Source: Halichondria panicea
Lineage: Eukaryota; Porifera; Demospongiae; Suberitida; Halichondriidae
Assembly: GCF_963675165.1 (NCBI RefSeq)
Contig: NC_087382.1
Coordinates: 1,674,001-1,738,000 of the forward strand
Reading direction: 5' to 3'
DNA: 64,000 nucleotides
The position numbers and the translations under genes were made by a program. This document shows, in pieces, positions 54,998 through 64,000 of this stretch (position 1 is its first letter; each line of letters starts with the position of its first letter). Under the pieces are notes generated by a model that worked only from the letters and a program-made list of their open reading frames with translations, made no database searches and had not been told where the DNA came from.

Positions 54998-56712
54998 TGT
55001 GGTGTGGTGTGGTGTGGTGTGTGTTTAGCTTGGTATCTTTGAAGGGATTTAGTTTTTCAGTGAGTAATTTCAAGACTAAAATATGCATTCTGTAGCTCTT
55101 AGGGAAGGGAGCTCTGTCACATGGAGTGTGGTTAGTAGACTTTGACTTGTCCAGATCGACCACTTTAATTTCTAATTATGTTGATTTCCACACAATAATT
55201 TATTTATATGTACGACAGGGTGCCCGTGAGGAGAACACTACTGCAGACATGGAGAAGGCCAAGCGTGAGGCAGGGGAACTGTATTCGGCTGGAGAGAAGA
55301 AGTGGGGCACTGATGAGAGCAAGTTCAACCACATCCTTGCCACCCGTAGTCAGGCACAACTTATTGCCACCTTTGAGGAGTACATCAGGGTATGTTGATA
55401 TACTATACACATAGCCAGAGGAGGTAAGACAAGCGCAGTGCAGCTCAAGCAATTAGCCTTTAATTGGAGCATAATTATCTGCCCACGCCCCTCCCACGTC
55501 GTATGTTTTTACTAAGAGTAATCACTTGAGCTGCACCGCGCCTGTCGTACCTCCTCTGACATATAGCTGGGATGTACACACTGGTGGTGGTGGTTGGTAC
55601 TAACCACCCCTAGACCATATCTTAGGCCTAGTTTACTTGACATGACTGTACATAAAAAAAGGCACATTAGTGCATGTGTTGAATTGATCCTACTGCACAC
55701 TATGTTAGTATACCGTATAGCGGGTAATTTTCGTGGGGTAAAAAATTCGTTTATCTAGAAAACGGTGATTTTCGTGAGTATAAATGTCGTTTAGTCTCGT
55801 TGCCTGCACTGCATTCATACGTTCCAGTAAGCCACGCCTACGTTAAAATTTCGTGGAGGTCAGCTTGACCACAAAAATAACGAATTTTTACCCCTCGAAA
55901 ATTACGGTAATAAAATTAATGACACACACAATTGTTCTAACTTGTGAATGCTGTGTGCAGATTTCCCAGCGTGATATTCTCAACTCTATCGAGCGTGAGA
56001 TGTCAGGTGATCTGAAAGAGGGCATGAAGACCGTGGGTAAGTGTGTGTGGAGTGTGTATATGTGTAGGTGTGTGTGGAGTGTGTATGTGTGGGTGTGGGT
56101 GTAGGTGTGGAGTGGGTGTGTGTGGGTGTTTCAGTATTACTGTAGTAATTTCGTTTATGCAATAAATCATGTGCCCCCCTCTCCTAGTCATGTGCATGCG
56201 TAGTCGCCCCGCCTACTTTGCCGAGAAGCTGTACAAGAGCATGAAGGGAGCTGGTACTGATGATGACACACTGGTCAGGGTGGTCGTCTCCCGTTCTGAG
56301 GTATAGTTAGAATAATGTCTAATACCTTACTGTTAATTTAGGCCAATCTAGAATTGCTTGTCTATACATACAAAGTTGAAGATATGCGTGTTGTGTAATA
56401 CCGTATAGGGGGTATATTTCGAGGGTATAAATGTTCGTGGTTTTCACGGATTAGGCATGCACCGCAAACATTTATACACAGTAAGATGATGAAAGGCATG
56501 TCTTTTTATGTAAAAGGGTTGAATAAGCTTTCATATAGAAGCATGTTGCACATTGTATCTTACTGTTCCCTATATATATACAGTATGACCTTGTGGAGAT
56601 CAAGAAAGAGTTCCTTACTCGCTATCACAAGACAGCCTACAAGATGATACAAGGAGACACCTCTGGTGATTACAAGAAGCTCCTCTTGGCTATAGTCCGT
56701 AGTGATGTCTAG
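51403..56712 (+). CDS. Annexin with long Pro/Gly/Tyr-rich N-terminus (A7/A11 type)
   Basis: Thirteen exons: 51403-51438, 51702-51831, 52375-52455, 52827-53129, 53189-53331, 53791-53908, 53976-54070, 54339-54543, 54809-54888, 55219-55389, 55961-56036, 56188-56300, 56584-56712; 559 aa with consistent phases. Residues 1-231 are low-complexity GYPP/GQPPAA repeats, about ten copies of GYPGQPPAA in exon 4, like the synexin-type tails of ANXA7 and ANXA11. The core has four annexin repeats with type II calcium loops: [21 protein letters not shown] and KGAGTDD. The protein should bind acidic phospholipids in a calcium-dependent way. The tail may drive phase separation or recruit ESCRT/ALG-2-like partners, by analogy only. 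It is divergent from CaMKII, another calcium effector. Confidence 0.95.
52163..52294. mobile_element. CAGAGGAGGTACGACA-family MITE, annexin intron 2
   Basis: Inverted ends CAGAGGAGGTCTGACATGC / GCATGTCGGACCTCCTCTG. Confidence 0.8.
54925..54997. repeat. (GT)n microsatellite, annexin intron 9
   Basis: About 35 GT units followed by GGTGT repeats. Confidence 0.95.
55416..55559. mobile_element. CAGAGGAGGTACGACA-family MITE, annexin intron 10
   Basis: CAGAGGAGGTAAGACA(AG) / CTGTCGTACCTCCTCTG ends plus an inner inverted AGCTCAAG pair. Confidence 0.8.
55711..55909. mobile_element. TACCGTATAGCGGG-family MITE, annexin intron 10
   Basis: TACCGTATAGCGGGTAATTT at the left, AATTACGGTA at the right. A further partial member starts at 56398. 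Confidence 0.75.
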
Positions 56713-58327
56713 AAACACAGACATTATATATAGTAACAGCGACTGCTAAATTTTAGTGTAGTATTGTAGTTTGTGTGTGCATGTGCTGGTCGATGTAGCT
56801 AGAAACACTTGACTTGTTAATTTTTAATAGTTTAAATAGAATTGTTACTTTTTGACCTCCAAGATCAAAGGAATAGCAGTGCCAATATAATTATGGCATA
56901 TTGCACTTGTAGCCTCAATCCCAGGCCGCACTTCACTCAGGGAAGTGGAGGCCGGTGAAGGAGGCTAATTGCACTGTGGTCAGTCTGTATATGGCATACA
57001 GAAAATTGATCTTTCGGTGAAGTGCCCACCTCCCACCCAAACTGTCAAATCATTGCAGTGCACTTGCTAAAACAAAACCACAATCAGATAAATTATTCAA
57101 GTATGAATATCATTTAGTTTACTTTTCCATGCCTCGGTGCGCATGCGCAAGCGAGGTATACGGTAGTACGTGTGTTTTGTGTCTGTGACGTGTGTGTGTG
57201 TGTGTAGACTGCTACAGCTGCTCAAGGATGAATCAAGTGCAAGTAAGAGTTTCTATAGGCTTCTAGTCATGTTTACTTGGATTTTAATTGCAAAATAATG
57301 CTTTGTTCTCGAGTTATGCCTAGTTTTGCTGTTACTTGGAATGCCATTGCAGCCTTTTCAGAAGAGCCCGTAGCAAAACTTGTTCACCGAGTGTTACTAC
57401 ACTACTTAGCAGTTAGCTCTGCACTAGAACGCTAGCTGCAAGAGTGAGCAGAGAGCTGCAAGGCTCTGCTGACTTGCAGCCATTAATTTTAGACTTGAAC
57501 TTTAAAATTTTCTACGAACATAGCTAAGGGCGGATTGCAACGTGGGTACTGTATAGCGCGAAATTTATGTACGTGTAGAAGCAATTCTGTGTTGTATATA
57601 CAGGTTTGAAAATTGCAAAATATGTTTTTATTTCTTTTGGCATCGATCATTTTTAACAACAATCATGGTTGATCATTACCCACTATTCAGTTAATTACAT
57701 GCAGCAAATTAAAATATAAAGATGTTCATCATGATAATTATAATCAATGTGTGTATAAAGTAGCTTTATGTTATGTAGCTTTGGCACCTCCACCGAGGCA
57801 TCAGCACCCGCGGTGCTTTCATTAAACTTGGCACTACCTCTTTACTACAGGTAGAAAGCATAGAGCCAACTGAAATGACAACCAATTTTTCAGCAGACAC
57901 TCATTGAACCTCTCTATACTATAGACATTCCCCCCCCCCCCCCCAAAGAACGTAATTTACATGCATGACATTTACATACTGTATAGTCAGTCAAGCATTC
58001 TTGAATTGTATTTCTATATGTTCATAGACTGCTAAGCTTTTCAAGAATGCTATCATAAAGTGTCCATGAGTGAGACTAATAGGAGTGACCTGAGAATATC
58101 TATATATAATCGCAGGGAGATGTGTGACTGAGCACCCTTTTGGGCTTTAATTCCCCCCAGCTTGTAGATCCAATTTGCTCATACATACCTATATATATAC
58201 GTTTAGATGTTCAATGAGATTCTAGTCTCGTGGATCGACCAGCCGATATATCTGGGTCCGCGAGACTAATGAAATTTTGCTAAAACAATTGTTGTAATAA
58301 AAGTGCAAGCTGAGCTTAGAATTATTA
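56713..58327. other. Intergenic region with a dispersed repeat
   Basis: No gene is recognised. 57130-57450 is the partner of the repeat at 42150-42480. A C-run is at 57930. A small hairpin (AGTCTCGTGGA / TCCGCGAGACT) lies at 58222-58268. Confidence 0.5.
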
Positions 58328-59290
58328 TTGGTAATGAATTCATGTCTGGTGGTTTTGCTGCAAGTGCATGCACTGCAATCCACTGCAGATGTAGTCCACA
58401 CCGGTTATGGTTCCTGGGAAATTTACCAGACAGCATGGTTTCGATCCGCTAGTGCCAGGTACAAAAATAAAAGTCGAGTATTAAGACTAATGGCTGCTGA
58501 ATTAGTAATTGGTGAGAGTTTCTCTTCCTATATATGGAGAGCTAGATACAAACATAGATAAACGAAAGAAAAGAGTAGCTATAGGTCCTATCAGAAGGAC
58601 AAATTTGTCCAGTTATAAAAGAGACTCTAGAACATTAGAGATGGCAAAGAAACGAGTTCCAAAGCATGTGGAAGGTGCCTGCTCTCATGCATCTACTATA
58701 CAATTCATTTTGCTTGTGTTTTGGGAAAGAAGTATATATAAGAAACGAGGGCGTCCAAAAGGAGCAGAGAAGACAGTAATTAGTTTTCATTCACGCAAAA
58801 GGTTTAAAGGAGACCAAGTTAGGAAGCCAGTCAGTGTCATTTTTGAAGAAATCTACTTCTAACAAGAATGAAGGTATTTAAGGCTGCCACAGCAATTATA
58901 TATAATTGTACTTTTTTGCGATTATTCTATCATGGTTTGTTGACCGCCAAGTTAAAGAAGCTGTGCTGGCAAAGACAAGGTTTATAGAAGAGGAAGATGT
59001 GGAGATAAGACCGGAGCGAATTCCAGTTTCATGTCTGGATAAGAATGTTTGTGTGCAAAGCGTACAGAAATAAGTGAAGATGCTTGGGCTGCTTTGAAAC
59101 AAGTTATAGAAGTTGTTTAAAACAATGCAGTGTGTTATTGCGGAGTGTGTTCGAAGGCTATAGATGCATGACGATGGTGAAAACTGTGATTCATGCCTAT
59201 CTTGGTTTCATTTTTGTTGTGTGTCTCTAAAAAAGTCCGAAATGTAAGCAATGGTGTTGTCGCCAATGTCATGCTTAACTCATAAGTTTT
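58328..59290 (+). pseudogene. Decayed ORF with RGRPKG motif and PHD finger
   Basis: Successive pieces in different frames read YKKRGRPKGAEKTVI (about 58738-58782), IILSWFVDRQVKEAV (58921 on), IEEEDVEIRPERIPVSCLDK, EDAWAALKQVIEVV, then a PHD-type zinc finger. The finger has CYCGVC (59132), CDSCLSWFHFCC (59185 on) and WCCRQCHA (59252 on). At least four frameshifts separate them, so the gene is dead. This order (AT-hook-like basic motif, WFVD helix, EEDVE, PHD) is one I recall from uncharacterised multicopy ORFs of aquatic animals that may be mobile-element derived; that recollection is unverified. The upstream open frame at 58328-58561 (LMAAELVIGESFSSYIWRA) is probably its earlier part. Confidence 0.6.
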
Positions 59291-59559
59291 TCCTATTAAA
59301 TCAATGTGCTTTCGAAGAAAAAAAATTGTTTCCTGGTCAAATCGTGAGTGTATAATTATAGCAGTGTTTCGTGGCATTTTCAGCAAAAAAAAAGGGTGAA
59401 TCAAAATGTAAGTATAGAGAATGCATGTCCGCACATTCAAACCATATTGTCATTGCTACCATTATTTTGATCAGATTGTTAGCTCCGACTGCTGTGTATA
59501 ATGTAGCAATGCTAGTGCGGTTACCGGACGGATAGCCACTGCGTAAGCTTCAGGGCACA

Positions 59560-61365
59560 ACAATAGGCCAACATTAATTCATGAAGCAGTAGTGGATGAT
59601 GATGAAAGCCTCCTAGAGCTGTATATAGCTCTACTTACTAGTCTAAGTAATTAAACTACTATATGAGTACATTGATACCAGGACTCCAGTGAGCAAGCTA
59701 TCGAAACAGGTGCAGGTGGACGACGAAAACAGAATTGTTACCAAAATAAGTAAAAAAAGTAATAAACAGTTTAAGGTCATTCAAATAATTATTGTAAATA
59801 GTGAACATGATTGTAGGACCATTCCGGGCAATTGAAGGTCATGCACAATAATGTTCGATGGCATCCCATTATTGTTTCGAGCATTCGAAAGCAGCACTGC
59901 CATGGAGTTTGGTCAGCATGCAGTGCTTCTTCACTTCAACATCTAGTCAAACACGTCTCCAAGATACACGCGTACACACAAAGTGGGCTGTCTAGCACAC
60001 ATTCATGTATATGAGTTGATACTTTCCATCATTTGCTGTTTCCATTGAACCCAGTAACCATTCACTCGGATCTAGAAGATGAAAGCAACAAAATTGCAGC
60101 TCTAACGTATTCTTAACAGAAAAGTGGAGACAACAAAATGTAGTAACATTATGATATTGTCGGAGACATAAGACAGGTATATGTCGTCACTTTTAAAAAC
60201 ATACATGCATAACTTGAATTCTTTATATACATTTTGTAGGCCAAGGAAAAATTACTGGAATGAAACGCTCCATTAAGGACCATCTAGTCTCAGCCACAAA
60301 GCAGATTTGTTTCACTACACGTTTTAAATAATGTAATAATGTATGAACATATAATTATACATGTATGTAAATGGAATGTTTGACAGGGAGAAAAAGAGGT
60401 GCAACGAATGCTCTAGCTGAATGTAAAAGAAGATAGTGATTTGTGTAAAACATGCATGCCCAAAGACATGCTGTTGGGGGCAGTGTACGCAAGAAACAAT
60501 GCTGTCAACATAGAAACTGCGTTAAATCAGTTAATACGCAACTTATAATCATTGATACTCACCGGCACCATGCAGGCATCTTGTAACCAAGACAATCTTC
60601 TCTTTTACATTCAGAGCATTCGTTGTACCTCTTTCTCCTTTTTTCTCCCTGTTTGTCATAATCAATATCCTATGCATTTACATGCAGACGTTCATACAGT
60701 GTGTAGTTAAACAAAGAATTTACTGCTTTGTGCATGGCTGAGATTAGATGGACTCGGGAGCGTTTTCTTCCAGTAACAGTGTAATTACATTTTGTTGTCT
60801 CCACTTCTTTTACCGTTAAGAGTACTTGCTTTAGAGCTGCAATTTTTGTTGCCTTTGTTTTTCTTTTTGAGTGAATGATTGCTAGGTTCAATGGAAACAC
60901 CAAATGATGAAAAGTAGCAACTCGTGTACATGAATGTATGCTGGAAAGTCCACTTTGCGTACGAGTGTACCTCAGAGACATATTTGACTAGATGTTGAAG
61001 TTTGTCCCTTAAAGTATTGCTGACCATGCAAACTATCCATGGCAGTGATGCTTTCGAATGCTCGAAACAATAAATGGGATGTCATCGAATGAAAAATTCC
61101 AAAATACCGTTACTTAAATACATTAATTTTAACTGTCATTACCTTTAACTGTCATATACTTACTGTCAGTACTTACTTTGGTAACAATGGAAGTCTGTTT
61201 TCGATCATCATCCACCTGCAGCACCTTACTCACTGAAGTCCTGGTATGATATCAATGTACTCAGTGCAGTAGCTATGCAGCTCTATATAGGAAGAATTCA
61301 GCATCATCCACTACTCCTCCATGCATGTACATAGTAATATTGTTGGCCTATTGTTGTGATCAGGG
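59560..61365. repeat. Imperfect large palindrome, arms about 0.8-0.9 kb
   Basis: Matching inverted pairs: 59565-59600 with about 61320-61360 (AACAATAGGCCAACA), 59670-59760 with about 61180-61255, 59850-60150 with about 60780-61085 (CATTTTGTTGTCTCCACTT on the right), and 60385-60440 with about 60600-60655 (AGCATTCGTTGTACCTCTTT on the right). Arms are diverged with indels. They contain fragments of open frames but no intact gene. It follows directly on the PHD relic and could be part of the same element or a foldback of it. Confidence 0.7.
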
Positions 61366-61883
61366 CAGCCTTCCCTACCCTGTTGCCTTCACTTCAACTG
61401 CTTATAATTATGTGAAGAATTCACGGGGGTGTGTTGTGGTTAAATTTAACTTCTGTTCCTGGCATTAAAAATCTATTAATTTTGTGTTGAGTTTGACCTT
61501 CATAAAGTTGTATAACTTTGTCATACTTTAAAGTTTCATATACCATTGGATTCCTTGTTAAAAAGCGCTTCTATCTATATGCTGTAGAGCTGGTAAGCTC
61601 CAACCAGTTAAAAGTTAGCATTTAGGTATAGTTATATCTATATTAGAAACAGACAGACAGACAGACAGAAGGTACGTATGAAGGAAACCATGCATTCTGT
61701 GTGTGTTATGTTTTGGTGTATAGCCATAACCTATTAATTATGAGACTGAGTACGTCTTTTTTCTACAGAGATTCTGATGTATCCTGAAAAGTGATATAAT
61801 TATAGGTCTCAGATCTGTACCGAAACATGGCCTCTATAAAGTCAGCTCCTAAAAGCAGCGACTAATCTGTTGAATACAAGACG
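61366..61883. other. Intergenic stretch upstream of the CARD-SH2-CaaX gene
   Basis: AT-rich, with a short AGAC tandem at 61650. A 12-codon upstream ORF (ATG at 61828) precedes the chosen start at 61884 and could dampen translation. Confidence 0.4.
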
Positions 61884-63197
61884 ATGGTCAAATGTGCATC
61901 CTCAATTTTAGATTGTATTAAAGCGTCGCCGAACAGCATTGGAACAGCAATGTTTGCAAAAGGCTACATCTCCGAGTATGTTAGAGATATTGTTGGTTCT
62001 ACGAGTGTATCCGGAGTCGACAAAGCACAACGGCTTTTGAATACCATAACTGATCGTGTAAAAACTGATCCCCTTGCTTACAATGGCTTTGTTGATATAA
62101 TCAAAAAGGAAGGCATATGGACATCTTGTTATTTAGATGAGTTTCAGAAAGCCTATGAGGAGCCTAGCAGTGAAGTACTGTTGGGAAATTGTTGCTCACA
62201 TGCTGTTGTGGCAGAGAAGTTAGAGTTGCCATCATCATACTTTCAGGTACGACAACAACATCACGGCTTGACTATATATCTATATATGGAACTTCAGTCA
62301 AAGTATATAATGTGTACAAAATTCTGAAATTGCAATGTCAGCGTGTTTGCAGCAATGTTTAACTATAGTCCAGCACGTGATGTTATCGTACCTCCTTTGG
62401 CGTAGTCATCTAAAATGCCGGTCAGTGTGTACCGTATACTGTAAATAAGGCCCCCTTCTCTCCCATAATTATAAAAGCACCATATAAATTTATCTGTTGT
62501 TCATACGCTATAATTATAGCCTTAAAAACATAATTATTAAAATCAGCGCTTTATAATCAGAAGAAATTTATTTTCCTGGATCCACCCTTCAGGCATTTGG
62601 GATTTGTGCCATACCTTTCTAGCTTGTTCGCAGGCATGCATAGCTAATTGTGTATAATCGGAAATAAATGATTGTTTCATAATTATCATGCAGGCAAGTT
62701 TCCCAATAGACGAGCTCCCAGAAACCAATCAAATTATGGATATTCAGCATGACAGTTACCATGGCGAAATCTCTGGAAAAGAAGCTGAATTCAGGCTAAA
62801 AGCATTCAAAACTCGAAGCTATCTTACATGCTACAGTGTAAGTCACGAGCAATATCTACTGTCCGTATACCAACCAGTACTAAGAGGGAACGAAATAAAA
62901 CATGAGATGAGAAACTTTGTGATAACTTTCAAGCACGATGACAAGAAAATCTATCGGATAACCGACAGAGAATTTAACAGCCTCGAAGAAATGCTTGAAA
63001 CCTATGAGAGGGAGAGTCTACACCATTCTCTCCCAAACATTGGAAGAATGGTATCTGAGGAAGAATATCTTCAATTGAGGCAACAGCAACGGCAAGGCCA
63101 TTCTCTCCTAAACATTGTATCTGAGGAAGAATATCTTCAATTGAGGCAACAGCAACAGCAACAGCAACAAGATTGTCCAAAATGCCTAATTTTATGA
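61884..63197 (+). CDS. CARD-like + SH2-like protein with CaaX box
   Basis: Two exons, 61884-62246 and 62694-63197, joined in phase 0 (CAG/GTACGA donor, CATGCAG acceptor); 288 aa. Residues about 1-95 are helical (AMFAKGYISEYVRDIVG; DKAQRLLNTITDRVKTDPLA; FVDIIKKEG), a pattern typical of CARD/death-fold modules in invertebrate immune proteins. Residues about 142-232 match an SH2 domain: SYHGEISGKEAEFRL, QYLLSVYQP, FVITF, KIYRIT, FNSLEEMLETYE. The FLVRxS motif reads SYLTCYS, so the phosphotyrosine-binding arginine is replaced by Cys167. A duplicated EEEYLQLRQQQ segment offers two YxxL-like tyrosines. The protein ends CLIL, a CaaX box whose final Leu favours geranylgeranylation. It is therefore likely membrane-tethered. 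The combination is unfamiliar; partners are unknown. Confidence 0.8.
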
Positions 63198-63260
63198 ACT
63201 AAATGACAGATGCATGAGCTTGAGTATTTTTTATTGACATGTACGTTTTACTGTGTGTAT

Positions 63261-63572
63261 TACCGTATAGCGGGTATATTTCGAGGGTATAAATTTTCGC
63301 GGATGGACCTCTACAAAGGATTTCGCGGATTTTATTTTTGTGGTCTGAGTTCCAGCCTTTTGGCGCATGCGCACATCAACATGCAGCGCTGTACCTCCAC
63401 ACCGTTAGCCTCGAATCCAGGCCTAGCTTCTTTCAGCCTTTTCCCCTTTTTATCGATAGGTGTGGTCAATAATACTGAACACGCCTACATTTTAATAAGA
63501 TATAAATTTTCGTACGTATAAATTTTCGCGGTACAGGCTCAATCCGCGAACATTTATACCCGCTATACGGTA
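63261..63572. mobile_element. TACCGTATAGCGGG-family MITE
   Basis: Left TACCGTATAGCGGGTATATT, right TATACCCGCTATACGGTA, with inner AAATTTTCGCGG repeats. It starts about 60 bp after the CARD-SH2-CaaX stop and may lie in its 3' UTR. Confidence 0.85.
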
Positions 63573-64000
63573 TATATCCACTGGTTGCAAATGCTAGATA
63601 TTACAGAACGATCTTTGCCTTAATTGTCTCTTCATTATAGACTTGGCAAAGAATCGTTTATAATTATTTATTCATGACCACCTGGTGGAACGATCATTGC
63701 CAATTATGTATACCAGTATAATTATTATGTCCTAGTACATGTACTAAGTTTTGTTTCAACAATAATCACATGTTGTCTTAACAATGATAGAATTAACATT
63801 ACGTGTGCAAAAATCCACTCTGCAAAGCATCACCTACTCATTAAATAAAATACAGTATATGCCACTGCACACAGAACAAAATGTACACAATAAGCACATA
63901 CATAGAACAATTCCGTGACAAATAGTATGATTTAAGAGTTCAAATTTATTATTACGTTCATCTATCGAGTTCCATTTCACCAAATATCTCGATCGACAAT
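63573..64000. other. Unassigned end of window
   Basis: AT-rich sequence; no gene, repeat or RNA gene recognised. Confidence 0.4.

Noticed and set aside
1..64000. tRNA, rRNA or snRNA genes
   Set aside because: Scanning by eye found no convincing cloverleaf or A/B-box pair; a covariance-model search was not possible.

Overview
The window is eukaryotic and almost certainly metazoan. Coding regions are split by GT-AG introns. Recognisable families include a CaM kinase II with its association domain, an annexin with a Pro/Gly/Tyr-rich tail, a selenoprotein K, a MATH/TRAF-like protein and ankyrin-ZU5-death-domain proteins. Compact genes with short introns, many AIG1-like GTPases and death-fold domains, and a dense load of short palindromic elements suggest a sponge (demosponge). 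That assignment is inference from gene content; no species is claimed.

Layout. 1-2.6 kb: dispersed repeats and a fragment of an orphan gene. 2.6-5.0 kb: two head-to-head AIG1/GIMAP-like GTPase genes; the plus-strand one is fused to two UBR-box zinc fingers. 5.0-9.7 kb: a gene-poor bed of nested foldback elements. 9.7-35.2 kb: a tandem duplication of an ankyrin-ZU5-death-domain gene. Copy A (9736-15251) has three usable ankyrin exons and a fourth without a splice donor. Copy B (18633-27548) has six ankyrin exons and looks intact (807 aa). Each copy is followed by decayed 3' units (spare death-domain ends and a CARD-like exon). Copy B is also followed by scattered exons of a third paralogue. 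35.5-36.4 kb: a membrane-anchored MATH-domain protein. 36.8-37.4 kb: a small two-exon orphan. 38.0-38.4 kb: selenoprotein K with an in-frame UGA, between two minisatellites. 39.6-41.7 kb: an inverted copy of the 1.4-2.3 kb repeat beside an orphan gene. 44.5-51.0 kb (minus): a complete 13-exon CaMKII. 51.4-56.7 kb (plus): a complete 13-exon annexin, divergent from CaMKII across about 400 bp. 58.3-61.4 kb: a decayed ORF with a PHD finger, then a roughly 1.8 kb imperfect palindrome. 61.9-63.2 kb: a two-exon gene joining a CARD/death-fold-like N-terminus, an SH2-like domain lacking the canonical arginine, and a C-terminal CaaX box.

Together the AIG1-UBR, ankyrin-ZU5-death, CARD-like, membrane MATH/TRAF-like and CARD-SH2-CaaX genes look like an accessory neighbourhood of innate-immune or cell-death signalling parts with unusual domain combinations. 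It lies beside conserved housekeeping and signalling genes (SELENOK, CaMKII, annexin). Exon coordinates are manual calls from splice consensus, phase and family alignment from memory; no search was run.
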